The notes beneath the pieces were generated by a model. The model was not told the origin of the DNA and did not search any database. It saw nothing but the letters and a program-made list of their open reading frames with translations. From Spongilla lacustris (taxonomy: Eukaryota; Porifera; Demospongiae; Spongillida; Spongillidae): DNA of 64,000 nt. The translations under genes and the position numbers were made by a program. Where the stretch lies: positions 4,389,921 to 4,453,920 of the forward strand of contig OX442437.1 of the NCBI GenBank assembly GCA_949361645.1, in the 5' to 3' direction. Shown one piece after another: positions 32,011 through 43,799 of this stretch; the first letter of the stretch is position 1, and each line of letters starts with the position of its first letter.

Positions 32011-33693
32011 GGCAAATGGAACTGTTCGAATATGTGTTGACCTTACCAAGTTAAATGAGAGTGTGCGCAGAGAACGACACCCACTTCCGGCAGTAGAGCA
32101 TATCCTTGCTCAACTACAGGGGCACAGCGATTCTCAAAGCTAGATGCCAATTCTGGATTCTGGCAGATCCCTCTCTCACCTGAGTCTGCAAGGCTGACCA
32201 CATTTATTGCACCATTTGGAAGGTTTCATTTCAACAGGTTCCCTTTTGGAATAACCTCAGCCCCTGAGCATTTCCAAAGACAGATGTCGACTATTCTCAA
32301 TGGCCTAGATGGTGTGGTGTGTCTAATGGACGATGTCCTCATACATGGCAAGACACAAGCAGAACATGACCAACGGTTGCACTCAGTACTTCAGAGGCTA
32401 CAGAATGCAGGCTTAACCTTGAACAAGGAAAAGTGTGACTTTTCAACAAATAAAATCAAATTCCTAGGGCAGTTGATCAACTCTCAAGGAATCCAGCCTG
32501 ATCCAGATAAATTCAAGGCTATTCTCCATGTCCCAGAGCCAATAAATACTGGTGATATCAGACGTTTCTTAGGAATGGCTAATCAACTGAGCAAGTTTTC
32601 ACCCTCGATGGCAGAGATGACTCAAGCACTTCGAGAACTTCTATGCAGTAAAAACCAGTGGGTATGGGGAGAACCACAACTCAAAGCCTTTGAGAATGTG
32701 AAGAAGGCCCTTAGTACAAAGCCAATTTTAGCACTTTATGATCCCAAACTGGCAACAGTGGTTTCAGCTGATGCTTCTTCTTATGGTTTAGGAGCAGTCC
32801 TGACACAGAAACAACATAACGGAGAGTTCCGGCCTGTGGCTTACATTTCTCGGGCAATGACACCAACAGAACAGCGATATGCCCAGATCAAGAAAGAGGC
32901 TCTTGCTCTCACCTGGGCATGCGAGCGTTTTTCAGATTATCTGCTGGGTTTAAGGTTTCATATTGAGACAGACCATAAACCTTTGGTACCTCTTTTCAGC
33001 ACAAAAAATTTGGATGAACTCCCTCTGCGCGTGCAACGCTTTCGCTTAAGACTCATGCGATTTCAGTTTTCTATTTCCCATGTACCTGGGAAAAACTTAA
33101 CTACAGCAGATGCATTGTCCAGAGCCCCATCGTCTGAACCTCTGGAAGGTGGTAAGGTTCTACAGGATGAGGCTGATGTATATGCTAATATGGTGGTCAA
33201 AGCCCTACCAGCTACAGAAAGACGTATAAATCAAATACAACAACATCAAGAGAAAGATGAGGTTTGCAGACAAATTGCAGTCTACTGTTACCAGGGTTGG
33301 CCAAAGGAAAAAGTGATCTCACATATACTGCGTCCTTACCTTTCCATTGCAGGGGAACTGACAATTGAGAATAATCTTCTGATGCGTGGCAGTAGGATAG
33401 TAATTCCATCATCACTGAGAAAGGATATTTTGAACAAAATTCATGCTGGACATCAAGGCATCACAAAATGCCGAGAGAGGGCTCGTCAGTCCGTGTGGTG
33501 GCCTGGGATCTCTAAAGAATTGGAAGAGCTAGTCAACAGATGTCATGTATGCTGCAAAACACAGTCTCAAAGAGCAGAGCCACTCATAACAACACCCCTT
33601 CCAGATCTTCCATGGCAGAAAGTGGCAATGGACATATTCGAGTGGAAAAAATCCAACTATCTTCTCATTTTCAAGATTTATCGAGGTTGCTAG
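32011..33693 (+). pseudogene. gypsy-2 RT, RNase H and integrase N-terminus
   Basis: 32011-32283 continues RT in another frame with a further break near 32110. From 32284 a 469-codon frame is open: the RT active site reads LMDD (family usually YxDD), then RNase H (ADASSYGLGAVL, TDHKPLVPLF) and the integrase HHCC finger (HAGHQGITKC...CHVCCKTQ). It stops at 33693 just after AMDIFEW, where the first catalytic region of the integrase core begins; part of that region is missing. Confidence 0.85.
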
Positions 33694-33703
33694 GCAAAGA
33701 TGT

Positions 33704-34573
33704 ATGACAGCTGACAAAGTCATATTACATACCAAGTCTGTTTTTGCCCGACATGGAATACCAGAAGAGGTAATTTCTGACAATGGTCCCCAGTTCAGTT
33801 CAAAACTCTTCCAGCTATTTAGTCATGAATATGGTTTTCATCATATCACGAGCAGCCCTCTGTACCCTCAAAGCAATGGGGAGGCAGAGCGTGCAGTCAA
33901 AACCATCAAAGCATTGTTAAACAAAGCTTCCGATCCGAGCATGGCATTGCTTGCTTATAGATCAACACCACTTCAGTGTGGATTCAGTCCAGCAGAACTT
34001 CTGATGAGCAGAAAGCTGAGAACCACTCTGCCTTTGGTGAGGAAAGAACACATCCCTAAGGTACCTGTCATCAAAGTTGTGCAGCAGGAAGACAACGAGG
34101 CAAAGACTAAGCACAAGAGGAATTTCAATTCACACCATGGAGTCTATGAGTTGCCAGAACTGTACCCGGGAGACACGGTGTGGATAAAGGATCGCCAGGC
34201 GGAAGGGAAAGTGATTGCCCCAAGGTCATATGTGGTGCACACCCCAGAGGGAGAGCTTCGAAGAAATAGAAGACACCTGATCCAACTACCCAAGGAGAGT
34301 GATGATAAAAATGGGGAGATCGTAATCTCAGATGATAAGAGTACAGGTACAGAAGAGAAGGAGAAATGTGCTGAGAATCATGCTATTGAGGAGGAGCAAG
34401 ATGACACAGAAGAAACTCAGATTGAAAATATTACTCCGACTGTCGAAGAGGAACTAACAGAAGATCACAGAGAACTGGAGGCAGAACAACACGTGCTACC
34501 AAGAGGATGTACTACTGGTGTTCAGACTCGAAGTGGAAGATGGTCTAGACCCTCTGATCGTTTTGGATGGTGA
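33704..34573 (+). pseudogene. gypsy-2 integrase core C-part and tail
   Basis: 289 codons. Contains the second and third catalytic positions (SDNGPQF; Glu in NGEAER), a GPY/F-like module (GDTVWIKDRQAEGKVIAP) and an acidic tail. It is separated by a frame break from the first half of the integrase. Confidence 0.85.
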
Positions 34574-34592
34574 ACACACTAAGAAAGGAGGA

Positions 34593-34728
34593 TGTAGTAG
34601 TGGACATTGTGTATGAGTATGTATATTACGCATGCGCGGGGTGAGGAGGGGCATTGATTGGAATTATGATATCTTAGAGAGATTAGCCGCGTGAGTCAAC
34701 CTGAGTTGAGCCCAACGGTAACGCTACA
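34593..34728 (+). repeat. gypsy-2 3' LTR
   Basis: Preceded by AAGAAAGGAGGA, a polypurine tract at 34580-34592. Followed by ATGCC. Confidence 0.9.
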
Positions 34729-34760
34729 ATGCCCACATCCGTTGCGGTTTCCTTGTCCAT
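34729..34760 (-). pseudogene. piggyBac-like transposase start codon segment
   Basis: Minus strand ATG at 34758-34760 gives MDKETATDVG up to the gypsy-2 target duplication. Reading continues in the same frame at 29484 on the far side of gypsy-2, so the insertion split this gene within its first dozen codons. Confidence 0.75.
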
Positions 34761-34769
34761 ACTAGTACA

Positions 34770-35370
34770 CAAATGGTCCTGAATCTAGCCATCAAACTCA
34801 TATCGGCAGGAAATAATTTAACCGGTATTGCGTCGCATTTTGCGATCCAGTTTTTATAAGTTGCGAAACAACTTCAAAACTATATCGACGTTTGCAGGCA
34901 GGTGCTCAGTGTAAGTGCTGCGCGAAGAGAAGACGTGCCAATCTAAAAGGCGTCTGTACAAGCGCTGTACGCGCAACGTAAGCTGCATCAGTGGGTGGAC
35001 GCAGGGGGGGGGGCACAGGTGTTTGCGGCCATATATTTTGTGGACAGTAGGTTTATAACCCGAAATATTGAAATGATTACGTATTCCCTTAGCAACGTCC
35101 TAGGCAACCAGAGCCAAGAAACGTGAGCCTCCTGTACAAAAACAGGAATTATATCAGCGTCATTTAAAACCTCGAAACAAAAGAAGCATCATATTCCTAC
35201 AAATACTACGTTTCTCGTGTTACAGTTTTGACGCTACGGCAAGTTATGGCTCGTGAAAGCGGGTAACCCTCGACGTACCTCTCCACTTTGAAGTAAGTTT
35301 TCCACGCTCCCGACCGGTAAAAAGTTTTGATTCAAGTAAATCTTAGAGATAACAGAAGGTACTAACTGAT
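34770..35370. other. No gene recognised
   Basis: 34983-35020 reads ATCAGTGGGTGGACGCAG followed by a G-run, another copy of the recurring end-like motif. Otherwise featureless. Confidence 0.4.
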
Positions 35371-35374
35371 TCCA

Positions 35375-36412
35375 TTATCTGCTTATAGCCGCCTTTTTTT
35401 GGGCTAGAGATGCGTATTGCTGAAATATCGTGAATTTAACGGTATACGTATCAGGGGGAGGGATCGCTGCCACGTTTTGTGGACCTATAGGAAGCAGGTG
35501 CTCCTTCATAATCAAGGACAGTCTTCTAACTGGGTCATGTACCGAATGGTACGTGCGTTGCAAGAAGTCAACTTGGTATGGATGGACTCTGCTCCTTTCT
35601 CCCTCAGACGATCGGTTGAGAGCTGGTGGAAGCCAGTGACTGTGTGACATGCTGTCTGCACATCAGCGTCTGAAGGTCTAGGTTCTTCTGCACACTTGTG
35701 AGTGCTGTACTCACCAGCCCGTATTTCCTTCCCACATGTTTGCTGGCAATGTACCACTAGCAAGGTCTGAATGAATGGTGGTGTGGGCTTCAGCGGTGAA
35801 GGAGCCAAAGGAGTGTCCATGATGCAGCATGGACACTTGATCTTACTGCAGTTGGAAGCCATGAACCAGTGTATGATATGTCGATGCAGCCAGTGCCCTA
35901 CATAGTAGCTCCAATGGTTCAGTGGTGCACAATTGTCAGGCACAAGGGACACTGAAGTTGGTCCAGTACGTCTGGATTGTTGGTACTGGCAAGTATATGG
36001 TCTTGTGCTGAGATGCCTGTCTGCATGGCAGGGGCTATTCCGCGTAAATCTGAGCTGTACTATTGTGGGCTGGACAGCCTGCATGTGGTGGTTTAGGATG
36101 ACATATCTGAGTACTATCACATACAAATGTACATGCAGCATATAAAAAATATCACTATGCAGTCAACTTCTGTGTGGGCCTTCCACTCAAAAGGAATACT
36201 GTTGGGCCCATGTTTTTAGTATCAATGGATAGAAAAGGATGGTGGGTGGGTGGGTGCGTGTCCAGGGAGGTGTTGATAAGGAATTTGGAGTGCAAATCCT
36301 TTGCAAACTGTATGTAGTTATATGTTTTCCTCTTCTTTTTGGCTTTATCCTCCACTAAGAAGCGGCCACACACTCTGCATCGCTCTTCGACTTTCTTTGC
36401 GTGTATCTCCAT
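35375..36412 (-). pseudogene. RAG1 N-terminus-like zinc-binding gene fragment
   Basis: Two minus-strand pieces. 36412-36155 starts MEIHAKKVEERCRVCGRFL and has LHSKFLINTSLD before a His-Pro segment, resembling the first zinc-binding region of RAG1 and RAG1-N-like invertebrate proteins (CxxC, then L..xF.I....D...HP). The expected second CxxC is eroded. 36141-35512 has a RING-like half (HWLHRH...SNCSKIKCPCC), then HCQQTCGKEIRAGEYSTHKC, like the short zinc finger after the RAG1 RING. No catalytic core is seen. In molluscs and other invertebrates such N-RAG modules occur in transposons, which fits this TE-rich setting. The frame is broken near 36150 and 35510. Confidence 0.55.
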
Positions 36413-36419
36413 TCTTAAA

Positions 36420-37120
36420 TACTGAAATTATTCATAAAAACTCCGGCCTTATTCTGAGGTTAAAAAAAAAGGCGGCTATTTATGAGTGATATGTATATAC
36501 TCTCCTATGTGTGCTGATCATTATGTTACTCGCTTACAGATTTCTACCGGTTGGTTCGTCCACAAAGACCGCTCAAGTACACCCCGTCTTTTCCCGCCAA
36601 AGTTACATTGATGTGAAAACGGGCTGCGCAGAACCACTCATAATAAATGTAGTCCTTGGGCAATTATGGCTTACCTATAGCTGTGGTAGAGTGTTTTCAT
36701 GAGCATTTTCTCTTCTCGGAATGTCATAAGACGAGTATGATATAGGCTCGCAAAAACAGATATCGTATAATGAGATGCGGCTAGAATTTTTTTTGTGGCT
36801 AATACTAAATTACGGTATCGCTTAATTATCCAACCTACTGTCCAGCCGCAAACATCTGTGGGGGGGGGGGTCCGGGCCCCCCCCCCCCCCCCCCCTCGAA
36901 CCTGTATATGAATATAATAAATGTAAATTAGCGTACTACACGTGTTACACGTAGCGTACATACAATCCCCCTGTATGTACAATGTGTGGAAAAATAGGAA
37001 TGCACACCGAGGGGGGGGGGCAAGGAATATTTCTTAAACACCCATCGTCAGATTTCTTAAAAGGGTATCATAGATATTAGTCCAGTCTAATATCTACGAG
37101 GGTACCCACTACCTCCTACA
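36420..37120. other. No gene; G/C homopolymers
   Basis: A G-run followed by a C-run lies at about 36862-36896 and a further G-run at 37010-37020. No exon supported. Confidence 0.4.
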
Positions 37121-37128
37121 TGTACGCC

Positions 37129-37600
37129 CTATTCGCACCCACGCGTAACCACAATTAGCACTGAAGAAACCACGTTACAATGAATACATAATGCCTTATC
37201 ACATGCAACATTAACTATAGCCTGCAAGAACTGATCGAGGGAGGGATTGGTAACAGATGCAGCATTATCCTTCAACCTGGTGAGGTCTATCTTTAGCCTA
37301 TTCTCCTGCTCCTTTGCTGTATACTCTTTGCCCAGTACTCCTAGGTACTCCTCTTTTTGGATGGCATACTTCGCAGCCTCCTCTGTCAATTTTGACCTGG
37401 GTAGCTCCCACACATAGTGGCGTACAGTCCCTGTTGTGCTCAGGCATATTTGACGACATGGAACAGGTTTGTTGGTGTATGGATTGCATTGGCAACTGAA
37501 CCTTTTCCCACAGCTCTATATAGGCAAATGGACAGTTGGACTCCACCTGTCCACCAGCAGAATGGTTTTTTTTCTGCACCATTTACTAGATCCACCTTGT
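37129..37600 (-). pseudogene. Unidentified decayed ORF
   Basis: Minus strand 37413-37129 reads ELPRSKLTEEAAKYAIQKEE and TNPSLDQFLQAIVN with coding-like composition, preceded in another frame by a Cys-rich piece (37582-37298, ending IDRGGCEVCHPKRG). I do not recognise the family. Frame breaks and location suggest a TE-derived gene. Confidence 0.35.
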
Positions 37601-37639
37601 GTGCTGCAAATGCCCAGTTTTGGACGAAGGCCTTAGGCA

Positions 37640-38319
37640 ACCTAGGTTCTGCTCCGCTACACTATGAACGGATTCCTCGCAAGCAACGGCAACGGATTCA
37701 TTGCAAGCAATCCCAACGGGTTTCCTCGGCATTTGCAGCGCTCGTGCACAGGAGCCGCTGCCTCTTTTCTGCAGGTGGCTGCGATTCTGCAGGTTCATCT
37801 CTGCGGTCTTCCGTTTCCTTGCCGTTGTACGTTAATTAACAATATCGTTGCGCTTGCCACACCCATCACAATCCATAGCTAACCAAATTAGGAAACTACC
37901 ACGATAGGGTTAAATGTTAAATCGTTCGAATTCGCTGCCTGTTTCACAAGTGTCTAGCGATAGTATGTGGCCGGGATCTCAGTAAAGTCCTTTGGGTGAG
38001 AGAAATAGAATCATGCAACTCCCATGTAAATTCGAAGCGAAAGAAAAAGGATTTTAAAAACACGTGAATTTTTCTTAAAATGTAATTTTAGCAGGGGGTA
38101 CCACCCCCTACGCCCCTTTTTAAAAACCATTATATCTTTTTTTCTTTTAAGTCCGATTTTTATTTTGAAAGCAGATTCGTACTCCCGTCTTTAAACTCTA
38201 CAATATTGGACGATGGGGTCCGTACAGTTTTTCTTGCCCCCCCCCCCCCCCTCCCCCCCCCTCGATGCACACTACAAAAATTTTCGCGCGCGCCCCTCCC
38301 ATCAATTATTCATGTCGGA

Positions 38320-38350
<31 letters not shown>

Positions 38351-39355
38351 ACCAAAATCCTGCATTCGCCCCTGCGTTCACACACACTTGACATCGATCG
38401 CGACAATCAGCTATCAGCAAATCTGACGATAAAGCGTAGGCAGCCTTCGCGGAAGGGGTTGGGGGGTAAGTGGTCGTTCGATTCGTCAGTTCGCCTGAAA
38501 GCGATCCGAATGCACGGACATGTGCGTGGGATAGCTCTGCTGAAAATTTCTTCATGCGTACAAATGATGTATCATATCACACATCTCGGCTGGAATATGC
38601 AACTCACCGAGTTGCTAATCAGCTTCGATTTTTCGTAGTAAATTGCTACTGATGGAAAAAGTAAATTATTCCCTGGATTATCGCTATCCATATCGGAGAA
38701 GAAATTCGGGGTCGGATGGGAGCTTTGTATTGCACACCATGTCGAATACTATCGCGATACTGACGTCGATTAAAAAAATATACGTTATACGTAGTGTGTA
38801 AAAACGTAGTGACAGCTGCAGTTTTCCTAAATGTAAACATGTTGTTCGTACGCGTCAGACTCACATAAATGTACCTTCCACATTGCGCAAGTGCTGCGTG
38901 CCCTAAATTGAAGGGTTATACAATATACATGTATATATGTTGTGACGGTGAGTGAATATTGACATGCAATGCCAGGCGTCCGTGCAGTATTAAAAATGCA
39001 CGCACTTATACTGAAGCGCGGTATATCAAAATAGTCGAAGGGAATTCTAATACGCTGCCCCACAAATGCTACAAGGCCCACAACTCACCTGTCAGTTTTG
39101 CGCTTTTTTTTTTCTTCACCTTTTTCTGTTATCTGATAGAAGATCCCAACCTTTTATATACAACTTCTGGTGGCTTACAGCTCATTGCGTCATTCAGTGG
39201 AATTACCTCGAGATAAAATACTTGTACCTTTCATTACATATAAATGTAGAGTCCCGAAGAGTGCAATATATATATAAACCCTACTGGATTTCGTAACGAC
39301 TAGTACATTTACGAAATAATGGATTTATGTTAGTAATGGCGTAGTAATGTTAGTG
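37640..39355. other. No gene recognised
   Basis: C-runs at about 38237-38262 and 38318-38349 give artefactual proline-rich frames. Short repeats of GCAACGG / GCAAGCA occur at 37670-37720. Confidence 0.4.
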
Positions 39356-39359
39356 TTAC

Positions 39360-42215
39360 ACATTCAACGGGCCCCGGAAACATTCAACTGTGTATGAATG
39401 GTGCGGCGATAACTGCCTGCATGAGACGCGAAACACGCGGGTACGGATTGGAGATCGAGAGGAGGGGGATCTTGATGGTGATAGTGGGCAGTTCATGTCC
39501 TTCTCCATAATCAACCTCTCATCCAGTGGCCTGATTTGATCCGCTTGTCGTTTCTGCATGCACACCAAGGTTTGTTCAAATCTTGAAACAAGCACCTGAA
39601 AGGATGAGAGATCCCTTCAACACAGACTTGCCATGCAGTTTTCTATCGAGTTACAGAAATTCTAGTCATTCAACAACAGAGGCAGCTCTAATGGTGGGAA
39701 GAAAGCTATGCTGTCGTCTGCACTATTTCAAATGCCACGAGTTGCTAGGTGATGGCAAGGGCTGCAGCCATTGAGCAAAGCTTTGCTTCAGAGAGGGAGG
39801 AAAAGTGATAGTTCATGACTACTGGACTGGACACACATGATGGCAGCCTGCTACCAACTATATACATGTATAAGCCTGGTGGTGTGTTGGATGGTCCCAG
39901 TGCTTTTGGATGGTGAGGAGGGTGTGGTCTGCTTACTATTTAATTACATGCAGTTATATTAGTCATAGCACTTGTTCATAGAGTTTACACATGTATTGTG
40001 GAGCGTGTTGTGAGGCTCAGGATTGTGAAGTACATGAAAAAGATGCTGATGACTTAATTGGGACCAGCTAGCATGCACTCAGCAAACATTATAATTAATA
40101 ATTATATGGAATGTAGAGTATATACAAATAATTGCACATCATACAGTTTAGTCTGGTTTATACTCCATGCATGCATATTCCTCCTTTCCATTTAGGTCCA
40201 TCCGTCAGTATACCAAGCTGGCTTCCGAATTGCTTTTCCACATTTTATGAAGGTGCCGGGTATTGGCAACTGCATAGCCTCCTGCATGTAGTAGTAGTGG
40301 CTTTCCTCTGTTAGGGATGGTCATGGTGCTTCTTGGGAGCACTACATGTACCTTATCCCTTTGTTCCCTGGGCCTCTGTCAGAGGTATAATCATATCACC
40401 AAGAGCTGGCTCTGATTCATGGACTATATAGGTCCTTTCTCACCTAAAGATGAGGAATTTGATAGTACATCCTGTGGCAACCACAACCAAGCGAAAACAG
40501 CATCCAGAGCAGCCACAGCAATGTGAATCAAATTACGCTCAAAGCTTTGAGCTGTGCATCCTTGAGGGCCCTTGGCAAAGTATACACTATACGGATCTTG
40601 CTGGGCTGCTTGAGGAGAAAATGTTCCTTGTCATGATAGATGCTTTCAACAAGTGGACATGGAAGTATCAGTGATGATGAGCTGAACAACAGAGGTGACC
40701 ATCAATGAACTGGGTACACATTTTGCTAGGTGGGGGGCCATTCAGACTGGGCGATTCATCACTTTGGAGAGCTCGGGTTCCTTCAGTGTTCTTGAGAGAG
40801 AGTACTGTCACGGGTAGCAGTTGTAATTCCTGTACCATGTTATTGTGTCCTCCATTACATCCTCACTGTTCTTCGGTATTTGGTCCTGTTGTTGGCTAGG
40901 TAATCTGGAAAGGGCAAGTGTTCCGATACTTGATGGTGTAGATGTAGGCCGACAGGTAGAGTGCCTGACTCTGTAGTGGTGAGAAGCAGCAGTTGCTGTA
41001 ACACTAAAGAGTGCTGTTAATGGTTGATTGTCAAAATCAGTGTGAAATAGACCCTTCTCACTTAGGATCAGTCAGGATTGTGAGGAAATACATTGTATAC
41101 ACCACAATGAATTGTAATGGTCAATGGTCCACAGTTTGTGCCTGAGATGTTTCAGAGGTTTACAAGTTCCAACAAAATTAAACATACATGTATACCACCC
41201 AGCCACAAATGACCTTGCCGAGCCATTTCCCAAATCAACCTGTCAGGATTATCTTCTGTGTGATTGTAGCAGGCTGCCATCATGTGTGTCCAGTCCAGTA
41301 GTCATGAACTATCACTTTTCCTCCCTCCCTAAAGCAAAGCCAGCCCTTGCCATCACCTGTAGCAACTCGTGGCCTTTGAAATGATGCCACACACGGATGG
41401 CTACAATAAGATCAGATGACAGCATAGCTTTCTTCCCACCATGAGTTACGCTGGAGCTGCCTCTGTTGTCAAATGCCTAGAATTCCTTTAACAGGCTCAA
41501 ACCGGCAAGTATGTGTTGAATGGATTTCTCATCCTTTTGAGGCACTCTTTGGTATTTGTTTCAGTCAAGATTTGAACAAATCTTGATGTGCAGAAACGAC
41601 AAGTGGATCAAATCAGGCCAGTGGATGAGAGGTTGATTATAGAGAAGGATATGAACTGCCCACTAGCTATCACCATCAAGATGCATGGAACCTGTTGCTG
41701 AAGACAGACCAGAGCCAGTTCCTCAACCTCTTGGTGATATGATTACACCTCAATCTGAGGCCCAGGGAACAAAGAGATAAGGTACATGTAGAGCTCCCAA
41801 GAAGCACCATGACCATCCCTAACAGAGGAAAGCCACTACTACATGCAGGAGGCTATGCTGTTGCCAATACCAGGCACCTTCACAAAATGTGGCGAAGCAA
41901 TTCAGAAGCCAGCTTGATGGACCTAGATGGAAGCGAGGAATGTGCATGGAGTATGAATTGTATGATGCACTATTATTCATATACTCTACATTCCATATAT
42001 TTATTATAATCTTTGCTGAGTGCACGCTTGCTGGTCCCAGTTAAGCCATCAGCATCTTGTCCATGTACTCACAATCCTGAGCCTCACACCCCACTCCATA
42101 ACACATGCACACGTACAGTGAACTCTATGAACAAGTGCTACCTAATAGTAGGTAGACCACACCCTACTCACCATCCAAAGGCACTGGGACCATCCAGCAC
42201 ACCACCAGGCTCACA
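39360..42215. pseudogene. Rearranged Ty3/gypsy integrase and C-terminal fragments
   Basis: Recognisable pieces: 40550-40670 (+) PWQSIHYTDLAG and MFLVMIDAFNKW, integrase core start; 41120-41230 (+) a piece with YHPATNDLAE; 39600-39720 (+) SYRNSSHSTTEAALMVGRKL, repeated inverted at about 41480-41300; 41580-41680 (+) RLIIEKDMNCP tail, with an inverted copy at 39460-39600. Three segment pairs are inverted relative to each other (39460-39790/41290-41700, 40132-40400/41735-42010, 39885-40080/42010-42215), but their order is shuffled. No frame is intact. Confidence 0.65.
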
Positions 42216-42219
42216 TAGT

Positions 42220-43140
42220 AGGACTGGTTCCATGGATGGTAGTATAAGGTTTTGGCACCACATAGGGAGATATATGCTACTATGTGTTAATCCATGCTGG
42301 CCCCAAGCATGCAGTACTATAGCCTGCCCCTGAAGATCACGCCCGCGAGTATGGAACGCCAAAATGGAATAATCATCGCTCGCAGCGATCATACCTATCG
42401 GATCCTTTGCGGTCATCGGATCGATTGCCCAGCTTGCAGGCAGCGGCCATTTTGGATTAACCGGAGGCTGTCGATCTGAAACTTGTGACCACGGCAGCGT
42501 GTACAGTGCATGTGCATGTATTCCCAGGAAAGGTCGTATGAACAAGATTAGATAGCGCTGTGTTTGATTAGAAGCTAATGCACCTATCAATGGAGGGCCG
42601 TCAAAAAGTGGTCCGGTTGTATTTCCTAGTAATGGTGGACGTGCTGGGGAAGCCGCCCCCGGGGAGGGTGCGGGAGGGGGGCACCCCTCCCGCCCAGCTA
42701 GGGGGCATGGGGGAGCGCTGTACGCTCCCCCATCGGGGGCTTGGGCGGAGCCCCAGAAGCCATGCAACGCGTTTTGCGTTGTAAAACCCTCCAAAACTAC
42801 GCAAAAAGTGCAATAAAAATATAGTATTACTATTTAACACTGACTGAACTCACCGTCTATTCATTTAAAAATTACGACACAGAGACACATTTAAATTTAT
42901 TTAGATGGTCCTGCGTTGTTCTGTCATCAATTAAATGCACGCAACGTAAAAAAAAAAATCTTAATTCACGCAATGCATAGCGATGTATATGCACATAGCT
43001 GTGATCTATATGCCCTGGATCTTCTACTACGCCGACGCCGTAGTTATTTTAGGGAGAAAGCTTAAGTGTGCCACAGCCACAATTATAGAGGGTATAGTGT
43101 AGCGTGTAAAAACGATATACAGGTGTATAAAACGATCATA
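42220..43140. other. GC-rich hairpin region, unidentified element
   Basis: 42655-42770 contains strong short palindromes (GGGGGAGCG/CGCTCCCCC and GGGAGGGG/CCCCTCCC). ACTGAACTCACCG at 42841 also occurs at 26886 near the gap, so the two regions share an element. The long minus-strand frame 42168-42794 is low-complexity and unsupported. Confidence 0.4.
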
Positions 43141-43143
43141 TAT

Positions 43144-43195
43144 GAAGCACGTTTGCTACCTTTCCCCTATAGGGGAAAGGTAGCAAACGTGCTTC
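43144..43195. repeat. Perfect 52-bp palindrome
   Basis: GAAGCACGTTTGCTACCTTT and onward through CCCCTATAGGGG to an exact inverse ending GTGCTTC, with no loop. It lies at the 3' border of the hAT transposase remnant. Confidence 0.95.
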
Positions 43196-43440
43196 TTCTT
43201 GATTCGTTCTTCATTATGTATTCATTGGCAATACACTTCATATCAAGGCTATCCGTCGTCATTTCTTGATGATAATGGAGTATCATCAGGTGGTTTAACC
43301 TGGTCTGAGACATTGTACCCCACAGATACGCTACGCAATGCACGGAATGATCGCTCTGATGTGGCATTCGTTGCTGGGAGGATGTCTAATAGCTGAAACA
43401 GCCTCACAACAGCGCCAAGCTTAGCAGCATGCATGGGTGC
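43170..43440 (-). pseudogene. hAT transposase C-terminal dimerisation region
   Basis: The minus strand reads LLDILPATNATSERSFRALR in one frame, then TMSQTRLNHLMILHYHQE and DSLDMKCIANEYIMKN in another. This is the conserved C-terminus of hAT transposases of the ZNF862/TTF-type finger group. One frame break lies between. Upstream catalytic domain not found. Confidence 0.75.
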
Positions 43441-43582
43441 ATGATGCATGTGCATGTAGATCGATAACATGTAGTGCAAGAACATACAATGATGTAATAA
43501 AATGGGTCCGAGACCGAGGCAGCAGGGAGAAAAAGTGGTCCGGTTAAAACCGTGCAACCGGACCGGCGGCACCGTCCCTGCA

Positions 43583-43788
43583 ATGGTAAGTGCGACCCCC
43601 CGATTTGACATTTATTAAATGAAACGCCCCATGGTTGGGGGTTAATAACTGGTCAATTCGCAGCGCCATTTGCTGTTGATCATGCACACCCAATGTCAAA
43701 TCTCCCGAACGCGTGCTGGTAGAAACAATGGTCAAATCCCCCACTAATCTCCTATATATCCCGGTTGGGGGGTGGTCGCACTTACCAT
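43583..43788. mobile_element. Small MITE with ATGGTAAGTGCGACC ends
   Basis: ATGGTAAGTGCGACC with a C-run on the left and the matching inverse (GGTGGTCGCACTTACCAT) on the right, about 206 bp. No ORF. Confidence 0.75.
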
Positions 43789-43799
43789 ATATTGATAGG

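Larger units (their letters stand above)
29485..34728 (+). mobile_element. Ty3/gypsy LTR retrotransposon, degraded (gypsy-2)
   Basis: Target duplication ATGCC at 29480-29484 and 34729-34733. LTRs are 29485-29618 and 34593-34728, with about five substitutions plus a 2-bp indel between them, so it is older than gypsy-1. The primer-binding site TGGTGGCAGCGGT follows the 5' LTR, and the purine tract AAGAAAGGAGGA precedes the 3' LTR. Gag is interrupted by a TIR element (30000-30889). Protease, RT and integrase show several frame shifts, so the copy is dead. Confidence 0.92.

Noticed and set aside
38206..38391. Proline-rich frames
   Set aside because: They translate C homopolymers.
42168..42794. 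208-codon minus-strand frame
   Set aside because: GC-rich hairpin region, biased composition, no domain, and it continues into a decayed gypsy segment.
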